From Bacteroidota bacterium (GTDB taxonomy: Bacteria; Bacteroidota; Bacteroidia; Bacteroidales; JAADJA01), in NCBI GenBank assembly GCA_020444515.1, contig JAHLKX010000001.1, positions 496,001 to 560,000 of the forward strand: a stretch of DNA of 64,000 bases, read 5' to 3'. Each line of letters begins with the position of its first letter. Position 1 is the first letter of the stretch. The notes beneath the pieces were generated by a model. The model saw only the letters and a program-made list of their open reading frames with translations, was not told the DNA's origin and did not search any database. Made by a program: the position numbers and the translations under genes. This document shows, piece after piece, positions 1-8,424 of this stretch.

Positions 1-1
1 G

Positions 2-700
2 AAGTTCCTCCTGACACAGAATCGGGATGAGAGCATCATGCGACCCATTGCAGCACCTCCGATCAAAAGACAATTGGGGGAGATAGTAGCGGTATATCCT
101 GTTGATCCGCAGGGGACAGGTACATGGATCGGAGTGTCATCCGATGGCCGCGCCGCCGGCCTCCTGAATGGAGGATCCAGAAAACATAAACACCAGCCAC
201 CTTACCGCCATAGCCGTGGTTTGATCATTCCAGCCTATTTTAAGCATCCCGACATTGAAAGTTTTTTCAATACCTTTAATTTCGATGACCTGGAGCCTTT
301 TACCCTGGTGGTAGTTGAAAACGGTAAAGTGTTTGAAATAATCAAGGAGGAACAATCGATCGATATCATTGAGCACAATGCATCATTGCCACTGATCCGA
401 TTCTCGTTTCCACTATATCCTGCTGATTCAATAGAGGATCGGAGTATGAAATTTTATCGCTGGTACTATCAACAAAAACAAATTTCGGCAACGGATATAT
501 TCCAGATTCATCAGCAGAATCGTTATGAGTTGTATAATATTCCAAAACATGATACGGGCCAGCATATCCTGAAAACAGTGAGTATCACACAAGTGAAATT
601 CGATGGCATTCGATATGTGATGAATTATTACGATGCCGTCAATGATCTGCACCTCTTTAATTCCACAGCTTTCAACAGGCCGGTAGGGGAACACGTTTGA
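2..700 (+). CDS. NRDE family protein (TANGO2-like), 5' partial
   Basis: The frame is already open at the left edge. The first codons inside the window read F-L-L-T-Q-N-R-D-E, and Asn-Arg-Asp-Glu is the signature that names the NRDE/TANGO2 family, so the real start and the usual Met-Cys N-terminus lie upstream; the ATG at 38 is internal. Further family-like features are G-T-W-I-G-V-S-S-D-G-R and a following L-L-N-G, which resemble the family's 'GTWLGV...G..A.LTN' stretch. About 230 residues are visible, near the usual full length of about 250. The family is related to N-terminal nucleophile hydrolases; the eukaryotic member is linked to haem or lipid handling, and the bacterial role is unsettled. 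It is probably cytosolic. Family call is firm, function is not. Confidence 0.8.
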   Translation, partial: KFLLTQNRDESIMRPIAAPPIKRQLGEIVAVYPVDPQGTGTWIGVSSDGRAAGLLNGGSRKHKHQPPYRHSRGLIIPAYFKHPDIESFFNTFNFDDLEPFTLVVVENGKVFEIIKEEQSIDIIEHNASLPLIRFSFPLYPADSIEDRSMKFYRWYYQQKQISATDIFQIHQQNRYELYNIPKHDTGQHILKTVSITQVKFDGIRYVMNYYDAVNDLHLFNSTAFNRPVGEHV

Positions 701-780
701 ATGCATTCATAAATAGAACACATTGAACAATTTAAATTTATTGATGTTTTTAACCAAACGCGTGTTTCTATCGCAAACAA

Positions 781-1233
781 GTGAGCAACATGATTAAATT
801 TCTCATACTTTACGCCCTGGGGCGTAAAAGTCTTTCACCCCGATCACTATTTAATCTCATTAAATCGTACCTAATCATTTACATGATGATCCTTCCGGGA
901 TTGCTAACGGCAAATACCTTTGAGTGGGTAAAATCAGAGCCCATAGATTTTTCATTAAATTATGTGCTGGTCAATTCACCGGCGACTGATGATGTCAATG
1001 GACAATTCGTCCGGATTGCACCGGATGAATCCTTGAAGAATTGTGGCCAATATGCCATTGGGAATACGTTTGTTCGATTTGATACCGATGAAAGTGAATT
1101 TTTGAGCAGTTCTAGGATCAATGGAATGGCTCATATATCAGGGAGTGTTTTTGATTCATCCGGAAAGCTTTATCTGCTGATGCCTACCAGGGGAAATGTT
1201 TTCTTTGAGAAGGGGGGTGAACTCACCCCTTAA
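781..1233 (+). CDS. Small hypothetical protein, possibly a truncated or decayed gene
   Basis: I do not recognise this protein. It would start at GTG (781) or ATG (790). A hydrophobic stretch around residues 28-45 ending in L-T-A-N looks like a late signal peptide, so an internal Met near residue 35 may be the true start. The remainder is polar and beta-rich, resembling the beginning of a longer secreted Bacteroidota protein. The frame stops at TAA (1231-1233) inside a G-rich/C-rich inverted repeat (1210-1231). After that stop the same frame stays open for 20 more codons with coding-like composition until TGA near 1293. A gene shortened by mutation is therefore possible, but a genuine small secreted protein cannot be excluded. 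Confidence 0.4.
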   Translation: MSNMIKFLILYALGRKSLSPRSLFNLIKSYLIIYMMILPGLLTANTFEWVKSEPIDFSLNYVLVNSPATDDVNGQFVRIAPDESLKNCGQYAIGNTFVRFDTDESEFLSSSRINGMAHISGSVFDSSGKLYLLMPTRGNVFFEKGGELTP

Positions 1234-1410
1234 GGTATTGGTGTTACCACAGAGCTTTCCAGGGTAAATGCCTTTTATGTTCGTAATTGGTCTGTATCCT
1301 GACACCCCCTTAAAATTATTCGGACACCTTTTCAAGACCATTGATATTGAGCATGCTGGTTCATTGGTGTCGAAATTTTCTCCGGACTGTCCGTCGATCC
1401 TTTGACCTTT

Positions 1411-1959
1411 TTAAGTTTCCTTTAGTTTTTCTACAAATTCTTCAAAACGCTCTGCAATAGCGCCCTTAAAGTTTTGATCGGTCAATCGGGTATTCATGAT
1501 GGTTTCACCATCTTTCTTCTTTTCATCAGGCAATACCAAAGCAATGGGCAATGCTTCGCAATGAACACACTTCTCACCCATCAATGCTTTTATCTTTTTA
1601 AACACATGTTCATACCCGAATTTATCATCCTTTACTTCGTCGTAACTACCACAGCAAGTAGCAAAATATAGGCGGTGGATACGGTCGTTGTATTGTTTGA
1701 TGAATGCTTTGAGTGGGATCACAAATTGTCCCATCCAGACCGGCCCCATCAAAACAATTTTTTTGAAATCTTCAGGATTTTGCTTCAAGGGTCGTATCCC
1801 TGGATTCAGACCCAATTTATTGAGCAACAATAAAACCGGGATCGACTTAATCCGGGGTTGGAGCATCTCCAAATCTGCCTGGAGGCGTTGGGCCAGTTTT
1901 TCGGCCAGGAAGCGATTGCTTCCCGTTTGTGAGTAAAATACAATCAGGAAGTCTTTCAT
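1411..1959 (-). CDS. Flavodoxin family protein
   Basis: A 182-residue protein with a flavodoxin-like fold. The N-terminus gives beta-strand one (D-F-L-I-V-F-Y) followed by the phosphate-binding loop S-Q-T-G-S-N, which would hold FMN phosphate. A later G-P-V-W-M-G stretch (about residues 72-77) matches the second FMN loop of flavodoxin-like proteins that act on quinones or as electron carriers. The segment Y-F-A-T-C-C-G-S (about 98-105) matches the third loop and carries a Cys pair. No signal peptide or membrane segment is seen, so it is presumably cytosolic. It lies 18 bases after the next leftward gene and is probably co-transcribed with it. The electron donor and acceptor cannot be told from sequence. 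Confidence 0.82.
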   Translation of the reverse strand: MKDFLIVFYSQTGSNRFLAEKLAQRLQADLEMLQPRIKSIPVLLLLNKLGLNPGIRPLKQNPEDFKKIVLMGPVWMGQFVIPLKAFIKQYNDRIHRLYFATCCGSYDEVKDDKFGYEHVFKKIKALMGEKCVHCEALPIALVLPDEKKKDGETIMNTRLTDQNFKGAIAERFEEFVEKLKET

Positions 1960-1977
1960 TTGATTGGGGTATTTATA

Positions 1978-2427
1978 TTAGGACTCATGTTTTTGAATGA
2001 TTTTCAACAGGAACCTGAAATATCGGATGCTCGATAAAAACAGTGCCAGACCAATACCGCTATATACCGGAGCGAGATACAGGTGAGGAATCCCTGAATG
2101 TCGCAGGGTAATACCCATGGTCATCATGATGGCTACCAGCAGGTAGCTCTTCCAGCTCATAAATGAAAAAACACACCGTTTACCTTCCATTTCCGAAAGC
2201 CTTCCGAGGTTTTTATCCACCACCTTTAGAAATCCAAAATGGTGGATGATCAGACCTGCAAAGGCCCCCATGATCAGAAGAATGCCGGCATGATGAAGCT
2301 TTTCTTCTCTGATCCAGTGCAACGAAATGAGCATGAGCAACATGCCCACCAATGTCCACATGGATCCCGCAAGGAAATAAAGCCATGGTTTGTTTACAGC
2401 CGGTTTGTATTTTGGATTTATCTTCAT
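1978..2427 (-). CDS. Small integral membrane protein, hypothetical
   Basis: This is an unrecognised 149-residue protein with four likely membrane segments: about residues 17-36 (W-L-Y-F-L-A-G-S-M-W), 47-65, 93-110 and 117-135. A basic N-terminus (M-K-I-N-P-K-Y-K-P) suggests the N-terminus stays in the cytoplasm. I prefer the ATG at 2427; an in-frame ATG at 2439 would add four residues. The neighbouring flavodoxin gene starts 18 bases downstream, so the two may form an operon and the membrane protein could be a partner in electron transfer, which is inference only. No catalytic motif is visible. Confidence 0.6.
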   Translation of the reverse strand: MKINPKYKPAVNKPWLYFLAGSMWTLVGMLLMLISLHWIREEKLHHAGILLIMGAFAGLIIHHFGFLKVVDKNLGRLSEMEGKRCVFSFMSWKSYLLVAIMMTMGITLRHSGIPHLYLAPVYSGIGLALFLSSIRYFRFLLKIIQKHES

Positions 2428-2497
2428 TGCATTATGCAAAAGAACTGTAAGTTTTTCGTTTCAAATTGAAATTGAAAGTCGAAAGTCATCCGTTGTA

Positions 2498-4858
2498 TCA
2501 GGGTTTTCTGCTGATCACTTGTATTTTCATCCGTGCCGATTGAAGTCCCTGACTTTCAGCTATGATTTCGATCTCACCCGTCTTTTCTCCGATCATTATC
2601 AAAGCGGTGGCAATTCCTGCCTCTGTTTCAACCGGTGCCGGATTCACCAGGTATGCATCCCCCTTCATATTGAATTGAACGATCCGTCCGTTTTCCCGGA
2701 CGATGTTGTTATTATGATCCAGAAGATGGGCATAGATAAAAATGGCATCCTTAACACCATTAACAGCTGGCCTTCCGCTTTTGTCCCAGTTTAATACAAG
2801 AAGTGTTGGTTCACCCGGGGTTGATATAAAATGTTCAGCAACTTCTTTTCCTTCAATAAATCCTTTAGCGGTAAGGGTCCCTCTCTTGAATTGTTGCAAA
2901 TGAAAGGTAAAGGGTGGATGCTTGAGATGATTCGAGGTTCTGTTTTCATCCGGTCTTTGTCGTTCGATCAGGCTGCCATTGAGATAGAGTTCAACTTCCT
3001 CGCAATTGCTAAACACCCTGATGTCTTGATCTGATTCTGCTGTCCAGTAGCTGGCAATGAATACCATGGGACCAGCCATAAACAGGTCGAAAGTTTCATC
3101 CGGATCACACTGGCTTCTGAAGAAATAATAACTGAATTTGGGAAGGCGGTTGATGCTCATGATCCCTGACGCCTCAATATCCTGGGCATAACCGCGATTA
3201 TAATCATACATCACCCAGTATCCATCGGCAAAGGCCGGGGTATTAAAATTATCGTTGTGGGCTTCCTGGATGTTGCTGGCCTGTTGCAGTAATCTTTTTT
3301 CACCACTGCCCAGTAGTTGTCGGCTGCTGCGCTCTTCCTGCATCAGATCCCCCCATTGATCTTGTTTTAAACCGGCATTCATGGCATAGTATTCCCAGTC
3401 GCCATATTCCGAAACAATATAAGGCTTCTCAGGTGTTTCATAATGCTGAAGCCGGTGCTGGCGGGCCTGCAAATAGATGTCATAACCATAAGTCTGCCAT
3501 CCGGCCGTATAACATTGGTCGCCAGGATATTCGGCATGAGCTATGGCTGTAGCTTTATCAATGAAAGGGTCAGGCATCCATGATTCATTGAGGGAAACTT
3601 CCCAGGCAAGCACGCATGCATGGTTGCGGTCGCGGCGGATCAAATCGCGGCAGGTTTGCCAAATGTATTCCTGGAATCGGATATCTTCATTAAAATATTG
3701 CCAGCCCGGAATGGCATCGAGCACCAGCAGACCCAGTTCATCGCAGGCATCCATAAAGGCAGGCGACATGGGATAATGTGATAACCTGACATAATCAAAA
3801 CCGGCTTCTTTGATCTTACGGGCATCCCGATACTGGGCTTCATCACTCAGGGCATAACCGATATAGGGATATTCCTGATGCCGGTTTACACCCCTTAAAA
3901 ACATCTCTGTTCCATTGATCATGAAGTGTTCTTTGTTGATTTCAAAACGGCGGATACCAATGCTCGTCTTAATTGCATCTTCTATTCCGTTGTCAGTGAT
4001 GAGTTCTGTAACCAGGTTGTAAAGAGCGGGTGTTTGCGGCGACCACAACAAAGGATTTTGCAATTCAAACGTCATGGTAATCTCCTGGTTGCTGTTGGGA
4101 TCCAGATCAACACGGGGACTGTTTGAAGCAAGCACGATGTGCCCGTCTTTCATAAGGCGTTGCTGGACCACGAATGACCGCGCTGTTTTATCTGCATTGA
4201 TAACATGGGTCTTAACCCGGATTTGTGCCCTGTTTTCGCTTACCGCCGGGTAGGTGACAAAAACACCACCACCAGCTACCTTGTTGGCTTTTATTGGATC
4301 GGAGATATGTAAGAGATTTTTTACCAGTAAATAAACATTTCTGTATAAACCACCATACATATTGAAATCGAGTTGATGGAGTGGTTTGGGCCCGGTAATG
4401 GGATTATCCCTATTATCCAACCGGACTTCAACTATATTTTCTGCATTGAATTTAGCCACAGATGTTATGTCAACAACAAAAGGTAAAAAGCCGCCCAGAT
4501 GATGGGTAAGTTTTTCCCCGTTTACCCATACATCAGCAACATTCATGGCACCTTCAAATTTCAGTGATAACGCTTTTCCTCTAAAATCTGCCGGCAGCGT
4601 AAAGGTTTTACGGTACCAGCAGATTCCCTGCCATTGATCGTTGACGATGAGTGGTTCAATTCTTGGGGTATGGGGTAATTGAACCGACATCCAGCTAGTA
4701 TCAACGGTTGGGTGCAGGCTGTCGGCTTCCATCCGGAATGACCAGTTTTCGTTAAATGAAAGAGGTTCCTTGTATTTTTTTTCAGACACATTAACACAGG
4801 AAACAATCCCGACAGCCAGGATTATCCATGCCAAGGTTTGCAATAATAGCGCTTTCAT
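2498..4858 (-). CDS. Glycoside hydrolase family 2 lipoprotein (beta-galactosidase/beta-glucuronidase type)
   Basis: A 786-residue secreted glycosidase. The N-terminus is a lipoprotein signal with lipobox I-V-S-C at Cys21, so the enzyme is likely anchored in the periplasm or outer membrane. It shows the GH2 order: a sugar-binding jelly roll (about 35-180, with W-Y-R-K-T-F and V-W-V-N-G), an immunoglobulin-like domain (about 190-300), the TIM barrel from about 305 (G-I-R-R-F-E, F-L-R-G-V-N-R-H, V-R-L-S-H-Y-P), then C-terminal beta domains. The candidate acid/base is Glu425 in L-N-E-S-W and the candidate nucleophile is Glu484 in I-V-S-E-Y-G-D. No polysaccharide-uptake genes (susC/susD) are next to it. 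Substrate specificity among galactosides, glucuronides and mannosides cannot be decided. Confidence 0.88.
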   Translation of the reverse strand: MKALLLQTLAWIILAVGIVSCVNVSEKKYKEPLSFNENWSFRMEADSLHPTVDTSWMSVQLPHTPRIEPLIVNDQWQGICWYRKTFTLPADFRGKALSLKFEGAMNVADVWVNGEKLTHHLGGFLPFVVDITSVAKFNAENIVEVRLDNRDNPITGPKPLHQLDFNMYGGLYRNVYLLVKNLLHISDPIKANKVAGGGVFVTYPAVSENRAQIRVKTHVINADKTARSFVVQQRLMKDGHIVLASNSPRVDLDPNSNQEITMTFELQNPLLWSPQTPALYNLVTELITDNGIEDAIKTSIGIRRFEINKEHFMINGTEMFLRGVNRHQEYPYIGYALSDEAQYRDARKIKEAGFDYVRLSHYPMSPAFMDACDELGLLVLDAIPGWQYFNEDIRFQEYIWQTCRDLIRRDRNHACVLAWEVSLNESWMPDPFIDKATAIAHAEYPGDQCYTAGWQTYGYDIYLQARQHRLQHYETPEKPYIVSEYGDWEYYAMNAGLKQDQWGDLMQEERSSRQLLGSGEKRLLQQASNIQEAHNDNFNTPAFADGYWVMYDYNRGYAQDIEASGIMSINRLPKFSYYFFRSQCDPDETFDLFMAGPMVFIASYWTAESDQDIRVFSNCEEVELYLNGSLIERQRPDENRTSNHLKHPPFTFHLQQFKRGTLTAKGFIEGKEVAEHFISTPGEPTLLVLNWDKSGRPAVNGVKDAIFIYAHLLDHNNNIVRENGRIVQFNMKGDAYLVNPAPVETEAGIATALIMIGEKTGEIEIIAESQGLQSARMKIQVISRKP

Positions 4859-4997
4859 GTATGAAGTTTTTGTAAAGATAATAAATGATGGGCTATTTTA
4901 TTGTTGGAAATGGCAAGACTGGATCTTCATCCAGGTTTTATGCCCGGATGGGGGCTCAAGCAATGATATTGATTTAAAATTGTACTTCGATTATTCA

Positions 4998-5183
4998 TTA
5001 CTTTGACAGACCTTTCCATTCTTTTCTGCAGTCGAAACAAAAATAACTTTTCTTCAACCAGGGAATCGGAATACCCAGTAAAATGATCATCCCGACAATT
5101 GCCCATCCTGGTCTTTTCATGATAACAACATTGTCCGACTCACAAAAAGGACATTTCAGTATCCGTTCTTTCTGGCCTACCAT
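4998..5183 (-). CDS. Small zinc-ribbon membrane protein
   Basis: A 61-residue protein with a split zinc ribbon: C-P-F-C near the start and C-F-D-C near the end, separated by a single hydrophobic segment (about residues 28-43, V-G-M-I-I-L-L-G-I-P). The four cysteines probably bind one zinc ion or form a rubredoxin-like knuckle. Its start overlaps the end of the upstream gene by 7 bases, which points to translational coupling with the DUF2007-type protein. No function is known to me. The length, motif spacing and overlap support a real gene although it is short. Confidence 0.6.
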   Translation of the reverse strand: MVGQKERILKCPFCESDNVVIMKRPGWAIVGMIILLGIPIPWLKKSYFCFDCRKEWKGLSK

Positions 5184-5938
5184 ATTGGAAGGTTTTTATA
5201 AGCAGAGAGATACCTCATTGATGATTCAAGATAAAAGCTTTCTCCGTCAAACTTTAACCGGTATTCCCCATAATAAATGGTTTCAAGCGGAGCCTGATTG
5301 TTGATGGCATCCGACTTGTCTTCACTCATAAGGGAGCTATCCCCGTTCAATGGTTTAATATTTATTTTATTCCCTGCTATTTCCCAGTTGGCCACAACAG
5401 CAGGACCATTAAATCCCGGTAACACAACAAATCCATTCTTCCAGAATTTAATATTTTCTGAACAACCTCCGGCAGGGGTGAACTTAATTTCATGTAAACT
5501 ATCCACTGTATAAGGAAGTAACTCATAGTTGTCATAATAGAATTCATACAGACACCATGAGCCATTTGTAAGCTTATCTGCTTGAGATGGTAAATTATTG
5601 ATAACAGTAATAAACAGATATATGAAGATAGCTCCAATGACCACAATGAAGAACCAGAATACCTTTCTGTTCCGATAGAAAAAATTCAATTTGTAAGGTT
5701 TGTCAACATCGGTTTCCTGCATGTATCCACCATTTTTCAAAACAGCAATGGCTTCTTCAGCCCGTTCTTTTTCAACCAGCAATTTAACGCCACCAATGGC
5801 TGTTGAATAGAAATTATTGACCTGCGAGGTGAGTTCATCACCGAGTGTGGTTTCAAAGCCTGCAGCCTCTAAAAAGGATCTGGCCATATGGGCCTCATGG
5901 GGATAAGTAAAGGTAATGATGATCTGCCACTCCTTCAT
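5177..5938 (-). CDS. DUF2007-domain membrane protein with lipocalin-like C-terminal part
   Basis: A 253-residue protein in three parts. Residues 1-75 resemble DUF2007 ('putative signal transducing protein'): a strand W-Q-I-I-I-T-F, then A-R-S-F-L-E-A-A-G and a later L-L-V-E-K-E-R-A-E-E-A. Residues about 91-115 form one membrane span (V-F-W-F-F-I-V-V-I-G). The rest (about 125-253) is a small beta-rich domain starting N-G-S-W-C-L-Y-E-F-Y, like the lipocalin-like domains common in Bacteroidota envelope proteins. The DUF2007 part would be cytoplasmic and the C-terminal part periplasmic. It starts 15 bases after the Ntn hydrolase gene and overlaps the zinc-ribbon gene, so these three form a likely operon. 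The ligand is unknown. Confidence 0.65.
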   Translation of the reverse strand: MKEWQIIITFTYPHEAHMARSFLEAAGFETTLGDELTSQVNNFYSTAIGGVKLLVEKERAEEAIAVLKNGGYMQETDVDKPYKLNFFYRNRKVFWFFIVVIGAIFIYLFITVINNLPSQADKLTNGSWCLYEFYYDNYELLPYTVDSLHEIKFTPAGGCSENIKFWKNGFVVLPGFNGPAVVANWEIAGNKINIKPLNGDSSLMSEDKSDAINNQAPLETIYYGEYRLKFDGESFYLESSMRYLSAYKNLPIW

Positions 5939-5953
5939 TTTTATAGACTCAGA

Positions 5954-7030
5954 TTACCAGTGCTTTTCGGAACATATTACACTTTCAGGATAATGGGCTA
6001 TGGCGATGCGGGCTTCGGGAGGCACACTGTTTTTGAGGAATTCAACGGCATTGCAAACACCTTCGATTAATTCATAATTGGTGTCGTAACTAAATACCCG
6101 GAAATCATCAGGCGACGCGGGCGTTTGCTCTATTTCAATATAAAGATCGGCAGATTCGCAGGAGAAATCAAAATGGTCCAATTGCAAAGCCCTGATTTTT
6201 TGATTGCTATTTGTTTTCCATGCAATGGTTTGGCTGTTTATATTATAAACAATACTCCATTGGGTTGAGTTTTCTTGTGCAACAGCGTCAAGAATGCTAA
6301 AGGCATAATCCTCAATGCCGGGTTCAGCCCCGTTCCATTCATCAATCATGTGGGCGGCCGTGGTGAATCGTCCGGATGAATTTTCAATCCAGTTGGTATA
6401 TGCTTTTTCCGTGTTTGCATCCCTGTTTTGTTTATATTCGTTGGACACATCATAGGGGCAATTCGCCAGAACAGCATAGGGTAGGTCGGCTCCACGGTGC
6501 AAAACCATTTTGCCATCGAGGTATTCAATGGTGGCCACATCACCTGTTTTATCCGCCACCAGAAAATGAAGGGTTGCAACGGAGGTGAATGATACCCTGA
6601 GGTTCTGGTTGCTTTCGATCACATCAGCAACGGTAGCTGAACAATCGAGTTGATATTGGATCCATTGAAGTTCGGTGAGTCCGTGCCGGTCATCCTGCGG
6701 TGGGTATTGAGCTTCCTGCAACCACATCTGTTCTACCACCAGTCCGGCTTCATTCATCCCACCATAAGGGAATTCCTTTCCATTTTGGTTAAAGGTAATA
6801 CTTCCGAATTTAGAAGTCCAGGTAAAGGGTATTTCAGGTGGGCGGATAAACGCTGTTTTCGACTGATTCCGTTTGTTGATGATCACATGACCCATTCCTG
6901 TCGGAAAGTCGAAGTTACGACCAAAAACAATGTTATCATTTTTATCTTTCAACACAAATGTTGTGCAGGGCTTCGCTGCTGTTGCCAGAAAGAGGCTGAT
7001 CAGCAAAAAAATAAAATAGGATGATTTCAT
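5954..7030 (-). CDS. Linear amide C-N hydrolase (choloylglycine hydrolase / penicillin V acylase family)
   Basis: A 358-residue exported Ntn hydrolase. A signal peptide of about 21 residues ends just before Cys22 (A-A-K-P-C-T-T-F), so cleavage would expose Cys22 as the catalytic nucleophile, as in the family. Next come F-G-R-N-F-D-F (Arg and Asp that support the nucleophile), the E-F-P-Y-G-G-M-N-E-A-G-L stretch and N-C-P-Y, all typical of the penicillin acylase/bile-salt hydrolase superfamily. It cleaves linear amides; likely substrates are acyl-amino acids or acyl-homoserine-lactone-like amides, and bile salts cannot be assumed. The ATG at 7030 fits the signal peptide. It heads a probable leftward operon with the DUF2007-type and zinc-ribbon genes. 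Confidence 0.85.
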   Translation of the reverse strand: MKSSYFIFLLISLFLATAAKPCTTFVLKDKNDNIVFGRNFDFPTGMGHVIINKRNQSKTAFIRPPEIPFTWTSKFGSITFNQNGKEFPYGGMNEAGLVVEQMWLQEAQYPPQDDRHGLTELQWIQYQLDCSATVADVIESNQNLRVSFTSVATLHFLVADKTGDVATIEYLDGKMVLHRGADLPYAVLANCPYDVSNEYKQNRDANTEKAYTNWIENSSGRFTTAAHMIDEWNGAEPGIEDYAFSILDAVAQENSTQWSIVYNINSQTIAWKTNSNQKIRALQLDHFDFSCESADLYIEIEQTPASPDDFRVFSYDTNYELIEGVCNAVEFLKNSVPPEARIAIAHYPESVICSEKHW

Positions 7031-7151
7031 GGATACCTGTTGTTTTTAAGATTGACTGCCGAAAATTACAAAAAAAACAAATTTGGTATCCAATTAAAGG
7101 AAGGGACTTCAAGGGAATCCTTTCATTTAGATAGTTTATAAATGAAAAACT

Positions 7152-7688
7152 TTAATGATAGCGATTGGATGTAAAACGTTTGATCGTGAGTTCATGAAGT
7201 TCAGATCGATTCAATCCGGCTTTTCGTTTGGCGATTTCTATCTGTTTTTCAACGGTATCGATCCCTTCCAGACCCGGAAGCAATACTCCCCGTCTGAATG
7301 AACCATCGCTAACAACGATGCCATAGATCTGGGGATCCAGTTCGTCCAGGTCGCTGATCGGTTCTGCTTCAGTTAAAACATCCACCGAAAAAGAAATTTC
7401 ATCCAGTTCCTCCAGGGTTAAAGCATGAAATCGGGAGTCCTTCATTGCGGCAGAAATCGCATTGCGGGAGATTTCCTGAACCAGGTTTTTTTCCTGGGGC
7501 TCAATTGTCCCGATACAACCACGCAGATCTCCATTTTGCAAATGCAAAGAGACAAAGCAACTCCGCTGGATCTGAAACAGATCTTTGGGTATCCCTTCTA
7601 ATTTTAATTTTCTGATGTCACCATGCTGTAGGTAGTGGATCAGTGTCTGCAGTGCGATATCGGTATAAGGCGATTGGGGTTGATACAT
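7152..7688 (-). CDS. amrA: AMMECR1 domain protein (AmmeMemoRadiSam system protein A type)
   Basis: A 178-residue AMMECR1 protein. The diagnostic core L-R-G-C-I-G-T lies at about residues 56-62, followed by the N-A-I-S-A-A-M-K-D-S-R-F block and the V-D-V-L-T block, in family order and at family length. In many genomes this protein sits beside a Memo-like dioxygenase (AmrB) and a radical SAM protein; neither is adjacent here, although an unrelated-looking radical SAM gene lies 8 kb away. The biochemical role is unknown. Its start codon overlaps the preceding stop in TAATG (7686-7690), indicating translational coupling to the lipoprotein gene. The symbol is by family only. Confidence 0.85.
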   Translation of the reverse strand: MYQPQSPYTDIALQTLIHYLQHGDIRKLKLEGIPKDLFQIQRSCFVSLHLQNGDLRGCIGTIEPQEKNLVQEISRNAISAAMKDSRFHALTLEELDEISFSVDVLTEAEPISDLDELDPQIYGIVVSDGSFRRGVLLPGLEGIDTVEKQIEIAKRKAGLNRSELHELTIKRFTSNRYH

Positions 7689-8341
7689 TATTTATCCATT
7701 AAATCAACAGTCTTTTCCAGTCCATACTGTGTATAATAATATTTTTTGTGATCCTTTTTGGAGCCATCTTCATTGTAATGAATGTATTCCTCTGATCGCA
7801 AAGCACCTGTTTCATCAGGATCCAGTATGATTTTCGATTTAATGCTGCCGTCTTCAAAATAACCCAGGTCCTCAATTTTATGTCCCCGCTCATTGTATTT
7901 AAAAGTATGCCGGGCCCTGCGCTGCAATTCATCGTCAGCATTATAGGACTCAAATATCAATTCCGTTTTAAGGTTTTTATCATTCCAGGTGTAATAATTA
8001 ATGTTTTTATAATTGAGTGTTCCATCCGGAAGATAGGATTCTTTGACTTCTTTGATAACGTTTCCCCGATCATCATGGGAATAATAATAGCTATCAAATG
8101 AACGGACCGAACCATCCGTTTTGCGATATGAGTAGGCATGTCTTTCAATAAGATTCCCTTTATCATCATAAACGAGTTCGGGTTCCTGGCGGTTGGCGTG
8201 TTTGGCTGTCGGTTCTTTGGTTTGCTCTTGCTTTGAGTCTTCATCCTTTGTTTTCGCCTTTTTGCTGTTGTTCGTGCAGCCAATAGATCCGGTCACCAAA
8301 ATGATCAGTACCAGAATTTGTATAATGTTCCTTGCCTTCAT
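7688..8341 (-). CDS. Lipoprotein with MORN/RHS-like tyrosine-rich repeats
   Basis: A 217-residue predicted lipoprotein: the signal ends in G-S-I-G-C (Cys22), followed by a Lys/Glu-rich linker. The body is made of degenerate repeats of the pattern D-x-x-G-N-x-I-x-x-x-x-Y-S-Y (for example D-D-K-G-N-L-I-E-R and D-D-R-G-N-V-I-K-E), similar to the antitoxin/MORN-2 and RHS-type beta-hairpin repeats that are common in Bacteroidota surface proteins. No enzyme motif is visible. It is likely anchored at the periplasmic face or surface and is translated together with the downstream AMMECR1 gene. Specific function unknown. Confidence 0.65.
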   Translation of the reverse strand: MKARNIIQILVLIILVTGSIGCTNNSKKAKTKDEDSKQEQTKEPTAKHANRQEPELVYDDKGNLIERHAYSYRKTDGSVRSFDSYYYSHDDRGNVIKEVKESYLPDGTLNYKNINYYTWNDKNLKTELIFESYNADDELQRRARHTFKYNERGHKIEDLGYFEDGSIKSKIILDPDETGALRSEEYIHYNEDGSKKDHKKYYYTQYGLEKTVDLMDK

Positions 8342-8424
8342 GATTTGAGTGTTTTAATATCCTGATTCTTGTGCAAATTTCGTTAAATCCGGGTGTATAA
8401 TGCAACTGGAATTGTTAATATTTA

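Noticed and set aside
1210..1231. G-rich/C-rich inverted repeat at the end of the small gene, considered as a terminator.
   Set aside because: The stem is not followed by a T run and it sits within coding sequence, so a terminator is not supported.
1231..1293. Reading through the TAA of the 781-1233 gene as another recoding event.
   Set aside because: The codon is TAA, which is not used for selenocysteine, and no redox motif surrounds it.
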